NCBI RefSeq assembly: GCF_022026155.1
Contig: NZ_CP085041.1
Coordinates: 1,086,306-1,150,305, forward strand
Direction of reading: 5' to 3'
DNA from: Dissulfurimicrobium hydrothermale
GTDB taxonomy: Bacteria; Desulfobacterota; Dissulfuribacteria; Dissulfuribacterales; Sh68
DNA length: 64,000 nucleotides
Shown here: positions 9,016-18,094 of the stretch, piece by piece
Layout of the letters: the number at the start of each line of letters is the position of its first letter
How positions within the stretch are numbered: position 1 is the stretch's first letter
The notes under the pieces: model-generated
Databases searched by the model: none
What the model was told of the DNA's origin: nothing
What the model saw: only the letters and a program-made list of their open reading frames with translations
Position numbers and translations under genes: made by a program

Positions 9016-10126
9016 TCGCGTAAGGCTCTTTGCTCTTATGAAAAAGGAGACGCTTCAGATCGTGCGCGATCCATCGAGCATAGCCATTGCTATTGTATTG
9101 CCAGTGGTGCTCCTCTTTATATTTGGTTATGGGGTTACTCTCGATGCGAGGCATGTCCCGATAGGGGTGGTGATCGATAACCCTGGGCCGGAGGCCGCTG
9201 ATTTTGTAAGCGGACTCCGGCAGTCGGAGTATTTCGAGCCCATTGGATTTAGCTCTATAGGCGAGGCACAGCTGGCCATGATGAGGGGAAAGGTGGATTC
9301 AATCATCTGGTTCAAATCGGATTTCGCCAGAAAGATAAAGGAAAAGGATGCGTCTATAGGCGTCTTCGTAAACGGCGTCGACGCCAATACGGCGCGTCTG
9401 ATTGAGGGATATCTTACAGGGGTTTGGGGACAGTGGCTTACGAGGCGCGCTCTGATGTCATTCGGTGCAGGCCTTGGTCAGGGGGCAGTGCTCGAATCAA
9501 GGATATGGTTCAATCCAGAGGTCAGGAGCAGAAACTACCTAGTCCCTGGGCTTATAGCGGTCATTATGACCTTGACCGGGGCGCTTCTTACGGCCATGGT
9601 TGTGGCAAGGGAGTGGGAACGGGGCACAATGGAGGCCCTGATGTCAACTCCTGTCACGATAGCCGAGATATTGGTCGGCAAGGTCATCCCCTATTTTATG
9701 CTCGGCATGGGCGGTATGGGGCTTTCAGTCTTGATGGCCGTATATCTGTTTAATGTCCCGTTTTATGGTTCATACGTCGTGCTTTTTATTGCGTCGTCTC
9801 TCTATCTCCTCGCCGCGCTCGGCATGGGGCTCTTGATCTCGACCGTAGCGAGGAGTCAGTTCGTCGCCGGTCAAATGGCGATCATTGCAACCTATTTACC
9901 CGCATTCATCCTCTCCGGTTTCATCTTTGACATACGGAGCATGCCGTTTCCCATCAGGGTCATAACACATGTGATCCCTGCAAGGTATTTCGTATCGATA
10001 CTCCAGACCGTCTTTTCAGCAGGGGATGTCTATCCGGTCATATTTGCAAACGCCGCAGCCCTTGTAGTTATAGCGTCTTTTTTTATGGGTGTTGTGGCGA
10101 TAAAGAGCAAAAAGCATCTGAGGTAG
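9005..10126 (+). CDS. ABC-2 type permease, YbhS-like
   Basis: A 373-residue integral membrane subunit. It starts MSIDRVRLFALMKKETLQIVRDP, the usual cytoplasmic amphipathic lead, then one membrane helix, a periplasmic domain of ~150 residues, and about five C-terminal helices containing LVPGLIAVIMTLTG and EWERGTMEALMSTPV, the conserved ABC-2 motif. I place the start at the ATG at 9005 rather than an upstream in-frame Met because it has GGAGGGGAGG just before it and begins with the family N-terminus. It overlaps the ATPase gene and is six bases from its paralogue. Confidence 0.88.
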   Translation: MSIDRVRLFALMKKETLQIVRDPSSIAIAIVLPVVLLFIFGYGVTLDARHVPIGVVIDNPGPEAADFVSGLRQSEYFEPIGFSSIGEAQLAMMRGKVDSIIWFKSDFARKIKEKDASIGVFVNGVDANTARLIEGYLTGVWGQWLTRRALMSFGAGLGQGAVLESRIWFNPEVRSRNYLVPGLIAVIMTLTGALLTAMVVAREWERGTMEALMSTPVTIAEILVGKVIPYFMLGMGGMGLSVLMAVYLFNVPFYGSYVVLFIASSLYLLAALGMGLLISTVARSQFVAGQMAIIATYLPAFILSGFIFDIRSMPFPIRVITHVIPARYFVSILQTVFSAGDVYPVIFANAAALVVIASFFMGVVAIKSKKHLR

Positions 10127-10132
10127 GAAAAC

Positions 10133-11242
10133 ATGTTGGCTAGGGTTATATCACTCGTGATAAAGGAATTTCTGGCCCTTTTAAGGGACAAACAAGGCAG
10201 ATTCGTCTTGATCGGTCCGCCTGTCATTCAGCTTATCGTCTTTGGCTATGCCGCTACATTTGATCTTAAAGACGTCCCCTATGCGATCTATGACGAAGAC
10301 AGGAGTCCTGCATCCAGAGAGCTTATAGCGCATTTCGATGGCTCAAGGGCCTTTGAAAAGGTGGCCTATATCCTGGACGAGGGGTCCATCAGACCCATTA
10401 TAGACGATCAGAAGGCGTTGATGGTCCTTCATATAGGGAGGAACTTCGAGCGTGATCTCTTGGAGAGGCGTCCTGCGCCGGTCCAGGTGATAATCGACGG
10501 CCGTAATTCCAACACCGCCATGCTGGCCCTGAATTATGTAAACGAGATAGTGGCCAGGTTCAATGAGGATCTGGCGATGCGATATGGCATTGGCGGTGCA
10601 CCTGTCCGGCTCGATATCCGCGCTTGGTTTAATGAGAATCTTGAGAGCAGGTGGTTCATAGTCCCGGGAATCGTCGGTCTCTTGACCTTGGTAGTGACGC
10701 TTATAGTGACTGCCCTTTCCATAGCTAGGGAGCGGGAGGCCGGTACCTTTGATCAGCTTCTGGTCACCCCCTTGAACCCGTTTGAGATTCTCCTTGGAAA
10801 GACCATTCCAGGCATGATAATTGGCCTTATTGAAGCGAGTTTTATTATACTTGTGACGGTTTACTGGTTTGACATCCCTCTGAGGGGCAGCGTCATCGCC
10901 CTTTATCTTGGGCTCGGTCTCTTTATTTTATCTGCAATAGGTGTAGGTCTTATGATCTCATCCTTTGCTGTGACCCAGCAACAGGGGCTTCTGGGTGCGT
11001 TTTTGTTTCTGGTGCCGGCTGTGACGCTGTCCGGCTTTGCGACACCCATCGCCAATATGCCGGTCGTCGTGCAGAAATTGACACTCATAAACCCGTTTCG
11101 ATATTTTCTAGTGGTGGTCCGGGAGGTCTTTCTGGAAGGGGCTGGGGCCAGACTTTTGGTCAATCAATACTGGCCCATGGCGGTCATTGGGCTCGTAACC
11201 CTTTTTACTGCCGCATTGATGTTCAGACATAGGATGTATTAG
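10133..11242 (+). CDS. ABC-2 type permease, YbhR-like
   Basis: The second 369-residue permease of the exporter, similar in layout to the preceding gene: N-terminal helix at ~25-42, large periplasmic domain, WFIVPGIVGLLTLVVTLIV, then EREAGTFDQLLVTPL and four further helices. The two probably form a heterodimer with the fused ATPase. The stop codon TAG overlaps the TAA stop of the convergent sensor kinase gene, so there is no room for a conventional terminator between the two transcripts. Confidence 0.88.
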   Translation: MLARVISLVIKEFLALLRDKQGRFVLIGPPVIQLIVFGYAATFDLKDVPYAIYDEDRSPASRELIAHFDGSRAFEKVAYILDEGSIRPIIDDQKALMVLHIGRNFERDLLERRPAPVQVIIDGRNSNTAMLALNYVNEIVARFNEDLAMRYGIGGAPVRLDIRAWFNENLESRWFIVPGIVGLLTLVVTLIVTALSIAREREAGTFDQLLVTPLNPFEILLGKTIPGMIIGLIEASFIILVTVYWFDIPLRGSVIALYLGLGLFILSAIGVGLMISSFAVTQQQGLLGAFLFLVPAVTLSGFATPIANMPVVVQKLTLINPFRYFLVVVREVFLEGAGARLLVNQYWPMAVIGLVTLFTAALMFRHRMY

Positions 11243-13602
11243 GCCTGTATCTTATCCAGCATCGCGGCCAAGTCTTCCATCCGATATGGTTTGGGCAGGG
11301 CCGCTGCAAAGCCATATTCCTTATAATTAGACATAATCGGATCCTGTGAGTAGCCGCTCGACACGACGCCCTTGCACCCAGGATCTATCTTTAACAATTC
11401 GGGCATGGTCTCTTTTGCGCCCATGCCGCCTAGGACCGTGATGTCCATGATGACCGCACTCACTGGGCGGCCTTCATTCATTGCGGCTTTATAGAGGTCG
11501 ACAGCCTGTCTCCCATCTCGTGCCGTCAAGACCTGATATCCCATGTCTTCAAGGAGTATTTTGGCCAGTTCGAGGATCATCTCGTCGTCATCCATGAGTA
11601 TGAGCCTCCCGTCCCTTTTTGTGTGCTCGCTTGGTCCGACATGTAGGGTATGACCCAAGGCATGCCCTGATGATGCAGGTAGATAGATTGTAAAGGAGGC
11701 ACCTTTGCCTTTGTTTGAACTGACCGTTATGTGCCCGCCGTGCCTTGTAACTATGGAGCGAGTCACCGCGAGACCAAGGCCGCTCCCCTCCGTCTTGGTG
11801 GTGAAATAAGGCTCAAAGATACGGTCAAGGATGTGTTGTGGTATTCCTGGGCCACTATCCTCGATCGTCAGCTTTACATAACGTCCTGGTGCAAGCGGTA
11901 TATCCTTTTCTCCTTCGCACCCAGTCTCGTTTGTATACTCGAGATTCTCGGCCCTGATAGTGATGAGGCCGTTGTTTTTCATGGCCTGTCTGGCATTTAA
12001 AACAATGTTTTGGATGACTTGGCTGATCTGACGTTTGTCAACGCTGGCCAGCCAGAGGTTCGGGGCGAACTCGTAGTGGCATATAATGCTGGCGCCGCTC
12101 AATACAAATCCGGCTGTGTCCTTTACTATTTCCTCAAGAGAGGCGTCTTCTTTCACCGGCTCACCGCCCTTGGCGAAGGTCAGGAGCTGATGCGTAAGGC
12201 CTACGGCCCTTTCGGCTGCCTTGAGGGCTGGCCTAAGCAGCTTTTCAAGCCTCTGTGGTTCATTTATGTGGCTCAGGGCGGCGCTGATGCCTGAGTGTAT
12301 CGGGGTCAGGATGTTGTTGAAGTCGTGTGCTATACCGCCTGCCAGCAGGCCCACTGATTCAAGTTTTTCAGCAATTAAGGCCTGTTCGACTAGACGGTTG
12401 TGTTCAGTTATGTCCCTGAAGACGAACACCGTTCCGATTGCGCAACTCGAGCTGTCCAGTATGGGCGAACAGGCGTAGGCGCAGTCGAATCCACCCCTTG
12501 TTTTTGGTACGAGACTTTCCCTGCCGCGGCTTTCTATGAGTCTGTTCTGTGTCAGCGCATCCCTGACTGGATCGATATTATGCCCGTTTTCATCATTGAT
12601 GGTGAATATCTCGCCGATCTCTTTTCCGATGGCCTGGACATGGCTAATCCCCAGGAGTCTTTCGGCCGTCTTGTTTATGAGGGTAACTTTTGACGAAAGG
12701 TCTGTGGAGATAACACCGTCGCCCATGCAGCGGATGGTGACAGTCAGGCGTTCCTCGTTCAGTTGTGAGGCCTTGAGCGCCTCGTCCCTCTCGGCCCCCC
12801 TTTCCTTTATGATCTCCAATTGCCTTACTATTTCGGCCATATTTTCCTTGACCCTGCCTACCATTCCTTCAAAGGCGGCCTTCAGCACCCCGATCTCCAT
12901 AGGGAAACGGCCTTCTATCTCGACCCCGTAGTTGCCCTTGGAGATCTCCATCGCATAGACCGAGAGGGAGATGAGCGGTGCTATGATAAAGCGATGCACT
13001 GCGAGCGCAAGAAGGGCGGCCAGCGCGAAGGCCGCTGTAATGGCAGCGAGGCTGATCTCCGTGAAGCGCTTGTGCAGGGCATGGATATCGTCAATATTGA
13101 CCCCTATCCCGACATATGCCTGCCATGGCGGGTAATATCTGAGACAGGCTATCTTCTTTGTGCCGTGCACCGTATAGGTTGCGACCCCCCTTGCCTTGCC
13201 GTCCATCTCATTTAAGAGCCCCCGGACCACGCCGTTCTGACTTTTCAGGTCCTGGATGTCATTGCCTATAAGGACGGTGCCGTCTTTGGTTATTACTAGC
13301 GCAGTGCCGGGGACGATATAGGTTTTTGACGAGAGATCTCTGGAGAGGTCGCGCAGGCTGCCAGCCTTTAATGTTGCCAGGTGTTCAGGGCTGTCGTCAA
13401 GGCCAAGGATGCGCAGTTCCTCATAACGTTGGTCGATTTTGTTTAGGCTACCATCTATCCTTTCGAAGATTCCCTCTGTTGCCAGGTTGAACGCAAGGTC
13501 GTGCAGGGACCCTTCGGCCACGAAGAATATGGGCAGGGCCGTTGCTGAGGCGAATAAAAGCCCGAACAGAAAGGAGAGCGTGCGAAGGGACTTGACGGCC
13601 AT
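11239..13602 (-). CDS. Hybrid sensor histidine kinase (sensor, HAMP, PAS, kinase, receiver)
   Basis: A 787-residue membrane kinase. Helix ~7-29, periplasmic Cache-like sensor ~30-180 (with LRYYPPWQAYVGIGVN), second helix ~184-206, HAMP ~207-260, PAS ~280-400 (GDGVISTD...FVFRDITEH), HisKA with phospho-acceptor His ~427 in GGIAHDFNNIL, HATPase with GPGIPQHILDRIFEPYFTTK and GSGLGLAV, and a C-terminal receiver with DDDEMI and the Asp in VIMDITVLGG. It lies six bases after a periplasmic binding-protein gene on the same strand, whose stop codon sits within its ribosome site; the two are probably one sensory operon. No DNA-binding partner is adjacent, so the output target is unknown. Confidence 0.9.
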   Translation of the reverse strand: MAVKSLRTLSFLFGLLFASATALPIFFVAEGSLHDLAFNLATEGIFERIDGSLNKIDQRYEELRILGLDDSPEHLATLKAGSLRDLSRDLSSKTYIVPGTALVITKDGTVLIGNDIQDLKSQNGVVRGLLNEMDGKARGVATYTVHGTKKIACLRYYPPWQAYVGIGVNIDDIHALHKRFTEISLAAITAAFALAALLALAVHRFIIAPLISLSVYAMEISKGNYGVEIEGRFPMEIGVLKAAFEGMVGRVKENMAEIVRQLEIIKERGAERDEALKASQLNEERLTVTIRCMGDGVISTDLSSKVTLINKTAERLLGISHVQAIGKEIGEIFTINDENGHNIDPVRDALTQNRLIESRGRESLVPKTRGGFDCAYACSPILDSSSCAIGTVFVFRDITEHNRLVEQALIAEKLESVGLLAGGIAHDFNNILTPIHSGISAALSHINEPQRLEKLLRPALKAAERAVGLTHQLLTFAKGGEPVKEDASLEEIVKDTAGFVLSGASIICHYEFAPNLWLASVDKRQISQVIQNIVLNARQAMKNNGLITIRAENLEYTNETGCEGEKDIPLAPGRYVKLTIEDSGPGIPQHILDRIFEPYFTTKTEGSGLGLAVTRSIVTRHGGHITVSSNKGKGASFTIYLPASSGHALGHTLHVGPSEHTKRDGRLILMDDDEMILELAKILLEDMGYQVLTARDGRQAVDLYKAAMNEGRPVSAVIMDITVLGGMGAKETMPELLKIDPGCKGVVSSGYSQDPIMSNYKEYGFAAALPKPYRMEDLAAMLDKIQA

Positions 13603-13607
13603 GGCAA

Positions 13608-14606
13608 TTACCTGATGACGAGATCGGCGGTCTCGAGGGCTTGGAGGTCAATCGGGATGAGGAACATCTTGGACGCAGTGAGGTTTATGAATAGCATTTG
13701 CCTTGCGGCCTCCGGTGCGATTTCCCCGGCTTTGGTGCCCGTTAAGATCCTGGCGGCCATGAGACCCGCCCGGAATCCGCAGTATGAAAAGGGGTTGAAG
13801 TAACCTGCCAGTGTCGCCTTTTCTTTAGCAAGCCTCTTCTTGAGCGCCGTTTCGTCCACGTCAAAGGCGTAGGCTGTGACTATTGGGACTCCTAGCTCGT
13901 TAAGTTCCTTTACATATCTCATGCCGCCGACAAGATAGCAGACGGCCTGGACATCGCTGCGCCTTATCACCCTTGTCACTTCGTTCATGCCCTTCGCAAT
14001 GTCTGGGTAGATTACTTTGACTGCGCCGGTCTCGGTGACGGCTTCAAAGGCCTTTTTGTAGGAGAGGTCTGCTGGGATGCGGGAATCATACACATAGGCC
14101 ATGCGTTTTAGACCGGGGATGAGCGCCATTGCCAGGCGCAGGACTTTGCCGGGTGGATACATGAGATAGACGCCGGTTATGTTCAAGCCGGATGGATGGC
14201 TAAGGCCGGGTACCAGTTCCAGAGCCACGCTGTCCAGTACCGGGACAAATATTTGCGGGGTGTCCGAGCCTTTCAGGGCCTGTTTTACATATAGAGAGAC
14301 CCAGCCGCAGGTGACGAAGAGGGCCGCTTTTTTCTTATAGCGCTTCACAGCGTCCAGCACCTCAGGAACCGAACGTTCATCCTTCCATCTGGTAAGGATG
14401 TCGATATAGATCACATCCCTGCCCTCCCTTAACCCCTGTGATGCCATGGCCTTTTTAAATCCGTCCACAACGCCTTGAAAGGCCATAGGTTCTATGGGAT
14501 AGCGGATTATGACCACCTGTTTTATATCTTCGTCCGCCGCGATAATGGGTTGAGAAAGGAATAGGACAGTGGCGGCAAAGGCAAGGAGGAATATGAATCT
14601 TTTCAT
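13608..14606 (-). CDS. Periplasmic ABC-type substrate-binding protein (ABC_sub_bind family), orphan
   Basis: A 332-residue exported protein with a signal peptide (MKRFIFLLAFAATVLFLSQP, cleavage near IIAADE). The body resembles the ABC_sub_bind family (PF04392-like): two Rossmann-like lobes, with VIIRYPIEPMAFQGVVDGFK, LKRMAYVYDSRIPADLSY, and a C-terminal GYFNPFSYCGFRAGLMAARIL. Members bind small solutes, often amino-acid-like. No permease or ATPase lies beside it; the neighbour is a membrane hybrid kinase. I infer that it presents a ligand to that kinase rather than feeding a transporter. GGAG precedes the ATG. Confidence 0.8.
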   Translation of the reverse strand: MKRFIFLLAFAATVLFLSQPIIAADEDIKQVVIIRYPIEPMAFQGVVDGFKKAMASQGLREGRDVIYIDILTRWKDERSVPEVLDAVKRYKKKAALFVTCGWVSLYVKQALKGSDTPQIFVPVLDSVALELVPGLSHPSGLNITGVYLMYPPGKVLRLAMALIPGLKRMAYVYDSRIPADLSYKKAFEAVTETGAVKVIYPDIAKGMNEVTRVIRRSDVQAVCYLVGGMRYVKELNELGVPIVTAYAFDVDETALKKRLAKEKATLAGYFNPFSYCGFRAGLMAARILTGTKAGEIAPEAARQMLFINLTASKMFLIPIDLQALETADLVIR

Positions 14607-14685
14607 GTCTCCGTCCTGGTTAATAGAGGCCTATATGCCTTTAAGGCCGTATATACGATTGTGTTTTGCGCTGCTGCAAGAGGCC

Positions 14686-15657
14686 TTAGGCCTGCCCCTT
14701 TGCATAATCTTTAGCGAAATATGTTATTATGATGTCGGCGCCTGCCCGTCGGATGCAGGTCAGTGATTCATCTATGGCCCTTGCCTCGTCTATCCAACCC
14801 GATCGGGCCGCTGCCTTGATCATCGAGTATTCGCCGCTTACTTGATAGGCCGCTATGGGCAGTGTGAATTCCTGTCTCAGGAGGTGGATTATGTCAAGAT
14901 AGGGCATGGCCGGTTTGACCATGAGGATGTCAGCGCCCTCTTCAAGGTCCAACATGGCCTCGCGAACGGCTTCTCTCTGGTTTGGCGGGTCCATTTGATA
15001 GGAGCGACGGTCTCCGAATTGTGGGGCGCTGTCAGCCGCCTCACGGAACGGACCATAAAAGGCGGAGGCGTATTTGACTGCATAGGACATGATAGGGATG
15101 TGTTCAAAGCCATTTTCATCCAAGGCCTCTCTTATCGCCCCGATCCTGCCATCCATCATGTCGGATGGTGCAACCATGTCGGCCCCAGACCTTGCATGGG
15201 AGAGGGCGATCTTTGCGAGAGATTCGAGTGTTGCGTCGTTTTCCACCCCGTCTTTGGATACGACGCCGCAGTGGCCGTGCGATGTGTATTCGCACATACA
15301 TACATCGGTTATCACCACAAGGTCGGGAGCTGCTTTTTTTATGGCTGGCACAGCCTTTTGAACGGTGCCGTGCTGCGACCAAGCCTCTGTCCCCCTTGAA
15401 TCTTTGTGTTCAGGTAGGCCGAAGACTATGACCGCAGGTATCCCGAGGTCGAGTATCTCTTTTGCCTCTTCGGCGGCCTTGTCCACAGAGAGGTGGAAAC
15501 AGCCTGGCATGGCGTTTATCTGTTCCTTGATCCCGCTCCCAGGGATGATAAAGAGCGGATATACAAGATGTTTTACGCTCAATTCCGTCTCGCGCACCAT
15601 GGCGCGCAGGGCCTCGCTACGCCGCATCCTCCTTGCCCGATACTCAGGAAACATCAT
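14686..15657 (-). CDS. hemB: Delta-aminolevulinic acid dehydratase (porphobilinogen synthase)
   Basis: A 323-residue enzyme that joins two 5-aminolevulinate molecules to porphobilinogen in heme, siroheme and cobalamin synthesis. Seen: [13 protein letters not shown] near the N-terminus; the metal-site region [12 protein letters not shown], with cysteines as in Zn-type enzymes; [15 protein letters not shown]; the Schiff-base lysine regions [18 protein letters not shown] and [12 protein letters not shown]. The ATG at 15657 overlaps the preceding stop as ATGA and has GAGAGGTGG about 6 bases upstream; longer versions in the same frame are unlikely. It is the last gene of an operon with a receiver-like protein and a ClpX-like ATPase. 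Confidence 0.93.
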   Translation of the reverse strand: MMFPEYRARRMRRSEALRAMVRETELSVKHLVYPLFIIPGSGIKEQINAMPGCFHLSVDKAAEEAKEILDLGIPAVIVFGLPEHKDSRGTEAWSQHGTVQKAVPAIKKAAPDLVVITDVCMCEYTSHGHCGVVSKDGVENDATLESLAKIALSHARSGADMVAPSDMMDGRIGAIREALDENGFEHIPIMSYAVKYASAFYGPFREAADSAPQFGDRRSYQMDPPNQREAVREAMLDLEEGADILMVKPAMPYLDIIHLLRQEFTLPIAAYQVSGEYSMIKAAARSGWIDEARAIDESLTCIRRAGADIIITYFAKDYAKGQA

Positions 15658-16025
15658 GGCAACCACCTCTCTAATATCTCGATAACCCTTTGATCTGAAA
15701 AGGGTTCTTCCAGGCAGCCGCAGCAACCTGCATCTTTGAAGCGCTCCCGTTCCTGTGTCGATGCCTCAGTACAGATGATGATTACAGGTATGTCTTTGGT
15801 ATTCGCCGATTGCTTTAGGAGTACACTGAAGGAAAGGGCATCCAATACGGCTGCATTTCTCCTTATAACTATGAGGTCGGGGAGTTTTTCGACAGCCAAA
15901 TCAAGCGCCTCCTGGCCGTCTTCAGCAAGTATGAGCCTCAGTTTAAGCCTTTCGGCAGCCGTTTGGAACTGTCTTCTTATCCTCTCGGATGTGTCGGCAA
16001 GCAGTATAGTTTGATTTTGTTTCAC
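15654..16025 (-). CDS. Stand-alone receiver-like protein lacking phospho-acceptor residues
   Basis: A 123-residue single-domain protein with the fold pattern of a response-regulator receiver: [45 protein letters not shown] and a C-terminal [15 protein letters not shown]. The position where the phosphorylated Asp belongs (PDLIVI then R55) is Arg, and the usual Lys before Pro-Phe is Glu107. It therefore probably cannot be phosphorylated in the normal way and may act as a binding adaptor. Four-base overlaps with the ClpX-like gene before it and hemB after it point to coupled translation. Unusual Cys cluster GCCGC at ~100-104. Confidence 0.75.
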   Translation of the reverse strand: MKQNQTILLADTSERIRRQFQTAAERLKLRLILAEDGQEALDLAVEKLPDLIVIRRNAAVLDALSFSVLLKQSANTKDIPVIIICTEASTQERERFKDAGCCGCLEEPFSDQRVIEILERWLP

Positions 16026-17860
16026 ATCGCCTCGCTTTTTTGCGGTGAACGATAACTTGCACGGATGAGTCTATTGATATAGGATTCGATGCCCTTCACC
16101 GCCTCGGCTGGAATGCTGAAATTTTCCTGGCCGGTCTTCTCTTTGATGAGCGTCAGACCGTATTCCAGGATATTGCATATAGTTTCGCACGCTGTGCGTA
16201 GGTTTTCTGGGTCATCAAGGCAGCCTTCAATCAGCGCATCAATCGCCTCTTCTTCGAAGATGATTTTTATGCCGCATCTGTCAAAAAAGGCGTCTTCGTA
16301 GCCTTTTATCTGCTCAATCCGGGAAAGGATTGTTTCTTGGGCCGCATCTAGGCACATGTCTTGCTCCAGGATCAGACGGTTTATCATCTTTAGCCTGTTT
16401 GGGTTGAAGGGCACATCCGTATTTCGCCAGCACCTCGACACATCCACTTCAATGCGCTCCATGAGGTCTCTTTTTTCGGCATCCACTATCTCCTCATATC
16501 TCTTGATAAGTGAGTGGTCATAGGGGTGAGACAGGAGGCCCTTCAGGGCAGTTTCTGGATCTTTGACCAGCTCTTCGGTTACGAGCAAGAATTTGATCTC
16601 GGTGGACGGCAATGTTTTTTCAAAGGGCATAAGGGCCTTTTCCATGACGCTTACCAGCGCCCTGGCCCCGGTGTGCTCTTGATATGCCTGGGCGGCAAGC
16701 AGCCTCAGGGCGTCGTCTTCAAACCTGAGATCTATACCGTAGATCTTGAAATCCTGTTTTTTCCCTCTGACGACCGCACTTTCAGGATTTTTGAGTATCT
16801 GATAGAGATCGTCCTCGCTCAATTCATGGAGTACGGCTACAACAGGAAAACGGCCTATAAACTCCGACTCGAATCCGTATTCGATAAGATCCTGCGGTTT
16901 GACAAAATCCAGCCAGTATTCGTCGTCTTTTATGCAGATATCCGCACCAAAACCGATACCCTGTCTGGTGAGTCTCTTTTTTATAATCTCCGAGAGCCCT
17001 GAGAAGGCGCCGCTTGCAATAAAAAGGACATCGCGGGTATTTAAGGTCTTCTTTTCCCTCTTGCCAGTCTGTCTGTATCTCTCTATGGCCTCTATCTGGG
17101 AGATGGGATCATGTGGTACGCGCAGATCGACCTCGGTCTCTTCGAGGGGTTTAAGCAAGGCCCTCTGGACGCCGGCGCGCGAGATATCAGGTCCATGTAC
17201 ATTAGGCGACGATGCTATCTTGTCTATTTCATCTATATAGACAATGCCACACTGAGCTAGCTCTATGTCACCATCGGCCTCTTGGACAAGGTCGCGGACA
17301 AGGTCTTCGACGTCGCCCCCGACATAGCCTGTTTCGCTGAATTTGGTGGCGTCTCCCTTGACGAAGGGCACGCCCAAGCGATCTGCTATGAGCTTTATAA
17401 GGAATGTCTTTCCTGAGCCAGTAGGACCGATGAGTATGATATTGTTTTTTATGTTGCCGGGCCCATGCGCCTGTACGCTTTTGCCCATCTTTCTTAGGTA
17501 TTCTATGCGATTGAAGTGGGTGCAGATCTTGGTCGCTAGGATGGCCTTAGCCTTTTCCTGTCTTACGACGAACCTGTTGAGCCAGGCCTCCAACTCCTCG
17601 GGCTTGAGGTTGAAGTGTATCTTATGTCCGCCATGCACACCCCTTCCCGTCCCATCGGAAAGTCTTTTGTGGTCAAGTTCTTCTGGCAAGAGCATGTGTG
17701 ATATCACGCGGACCTTGCCGCCGTATCGTTTTGAGAGATAGTCGCTTATTTCTTTCTCTAGGTCTTTTTGGGACGGGACTTCCCTTGCCGCCGTTTCTTT
17801 AGTGGTGTCGCTGTGCATTGGTTCTTCTTTAGGACCCAGATCGTTTTTTTGATTATCCAT
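16022..17860 (-). CDS. ClpX-like AAA+ ATPase, extended form without zinc finger
   Basis: A 612-residue relative of the unfoldase ClpX (usually ~420 residues). The N-terminal ~80 residues lack the four-Cys zinc-binding domain. Walker A GPTGSGKT is at 145-152, pore loop GYVGG ~178-182, Walker B IVYIDEID ~206-213, and the ClpP-docking IGF tripeptide is kept at ~302-304 (GIGFGAD), which suggests it can still work with ClpP. After the normal C-terminal small domain (~375-430) there is a further ~150-residue helical part that itself resembles a second small domain (FEEEAIDALIEGCL). First gene of an operon with a degenerate receiver and hemB. Substrates unknown. Confidence 0.8.
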   Translation of the reverse strand: MDNQKNDLGPKEEPMHSDTTKETAAREVPSQKDLEKEISDYLSKRYGGKVRVISHMLLPEELDHKRLSDGTGRGVHGGHKIHFNLKPEELEAWLNRFVVRQEKAKAILATKICTHFNRIEYLRKMGKSVQAHGPGNIKNNIILIGPTGSGKTFLIKLIADRLGVPFVKGDATKFSETGYVGGDVEDLVRDLVQEADGDIELAQCGIVYIDEIDKIASSPNVHGPDISRAGVQRALLKPLEETEVDLRVPHDPISQIEAIERYRQTGKREKKTLNTRDVLFIASGAFSGLSEIIKKRLTRQGIGFGADICIKDDEYWLDFVKPQDLIEYGFESEFIGRFPVVAVLHELSEDDLYQILKNPESAVVRGKKQDFKIYGIDLRFEDDALRLLAAQAYQEHTGARALVSVMEKALMPFEKTLPSTEIKFLLVTEELVKDPETALKGLLSHPYDHSLIKRYEEIVDAEKRDLMERIEVDVSRCWRNTDVPFNPNRLKMINRLILEQDMCLDAAQETILSRIEQIKGYEDAFFDRCGIKIIFEEEAIDALIEGCLDDPENLRTACETICNILEYGLTLIKEKTGQENFSIPAEAVKGIESYINRLIRASYRSPQKSEAM

Positions 17861-18094
17861 AATTAATTATATTTTTAATGGCAGTTAGACAGGCTGTAAA
17901 GTAGACAACTGCTGCTTAACAATTAATCCATCGTCTTGTTTTTGACAAGGCCGTCTAGGGAAGGGCGATGAGCCTTATTATTTTCATCTATAAAACCGTA
18001 TTGAAAGTTGAATTTATTTGACATAAAATTCGTTATATATTGAAAATAATTTCATAAATAAATTCAAATTATTTTAAGCTGTAAACTGAGAATT
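17861..18094. other. AT-rich divergent promoter region
   Basis: These 234 bases lie between the ClpX-like operon (minus) and the PhnD-like gene (plus) and are much more AT-rich than the surroundings. TTGACA followed by TATATATT is present around 18018-18045, but the 12-13 base spacing is too short for a standard sigma-70 promoter. No ORF or RNA gene seen. Confidence 0.35.

Noticed and set aside
18018-18045. Promoter TTGACA...TATATATT before the PhnD-like gene
   Set aside because: The spacing is only 12-13 bases, too short for a standard promoter; I only note the region as AT-rich.
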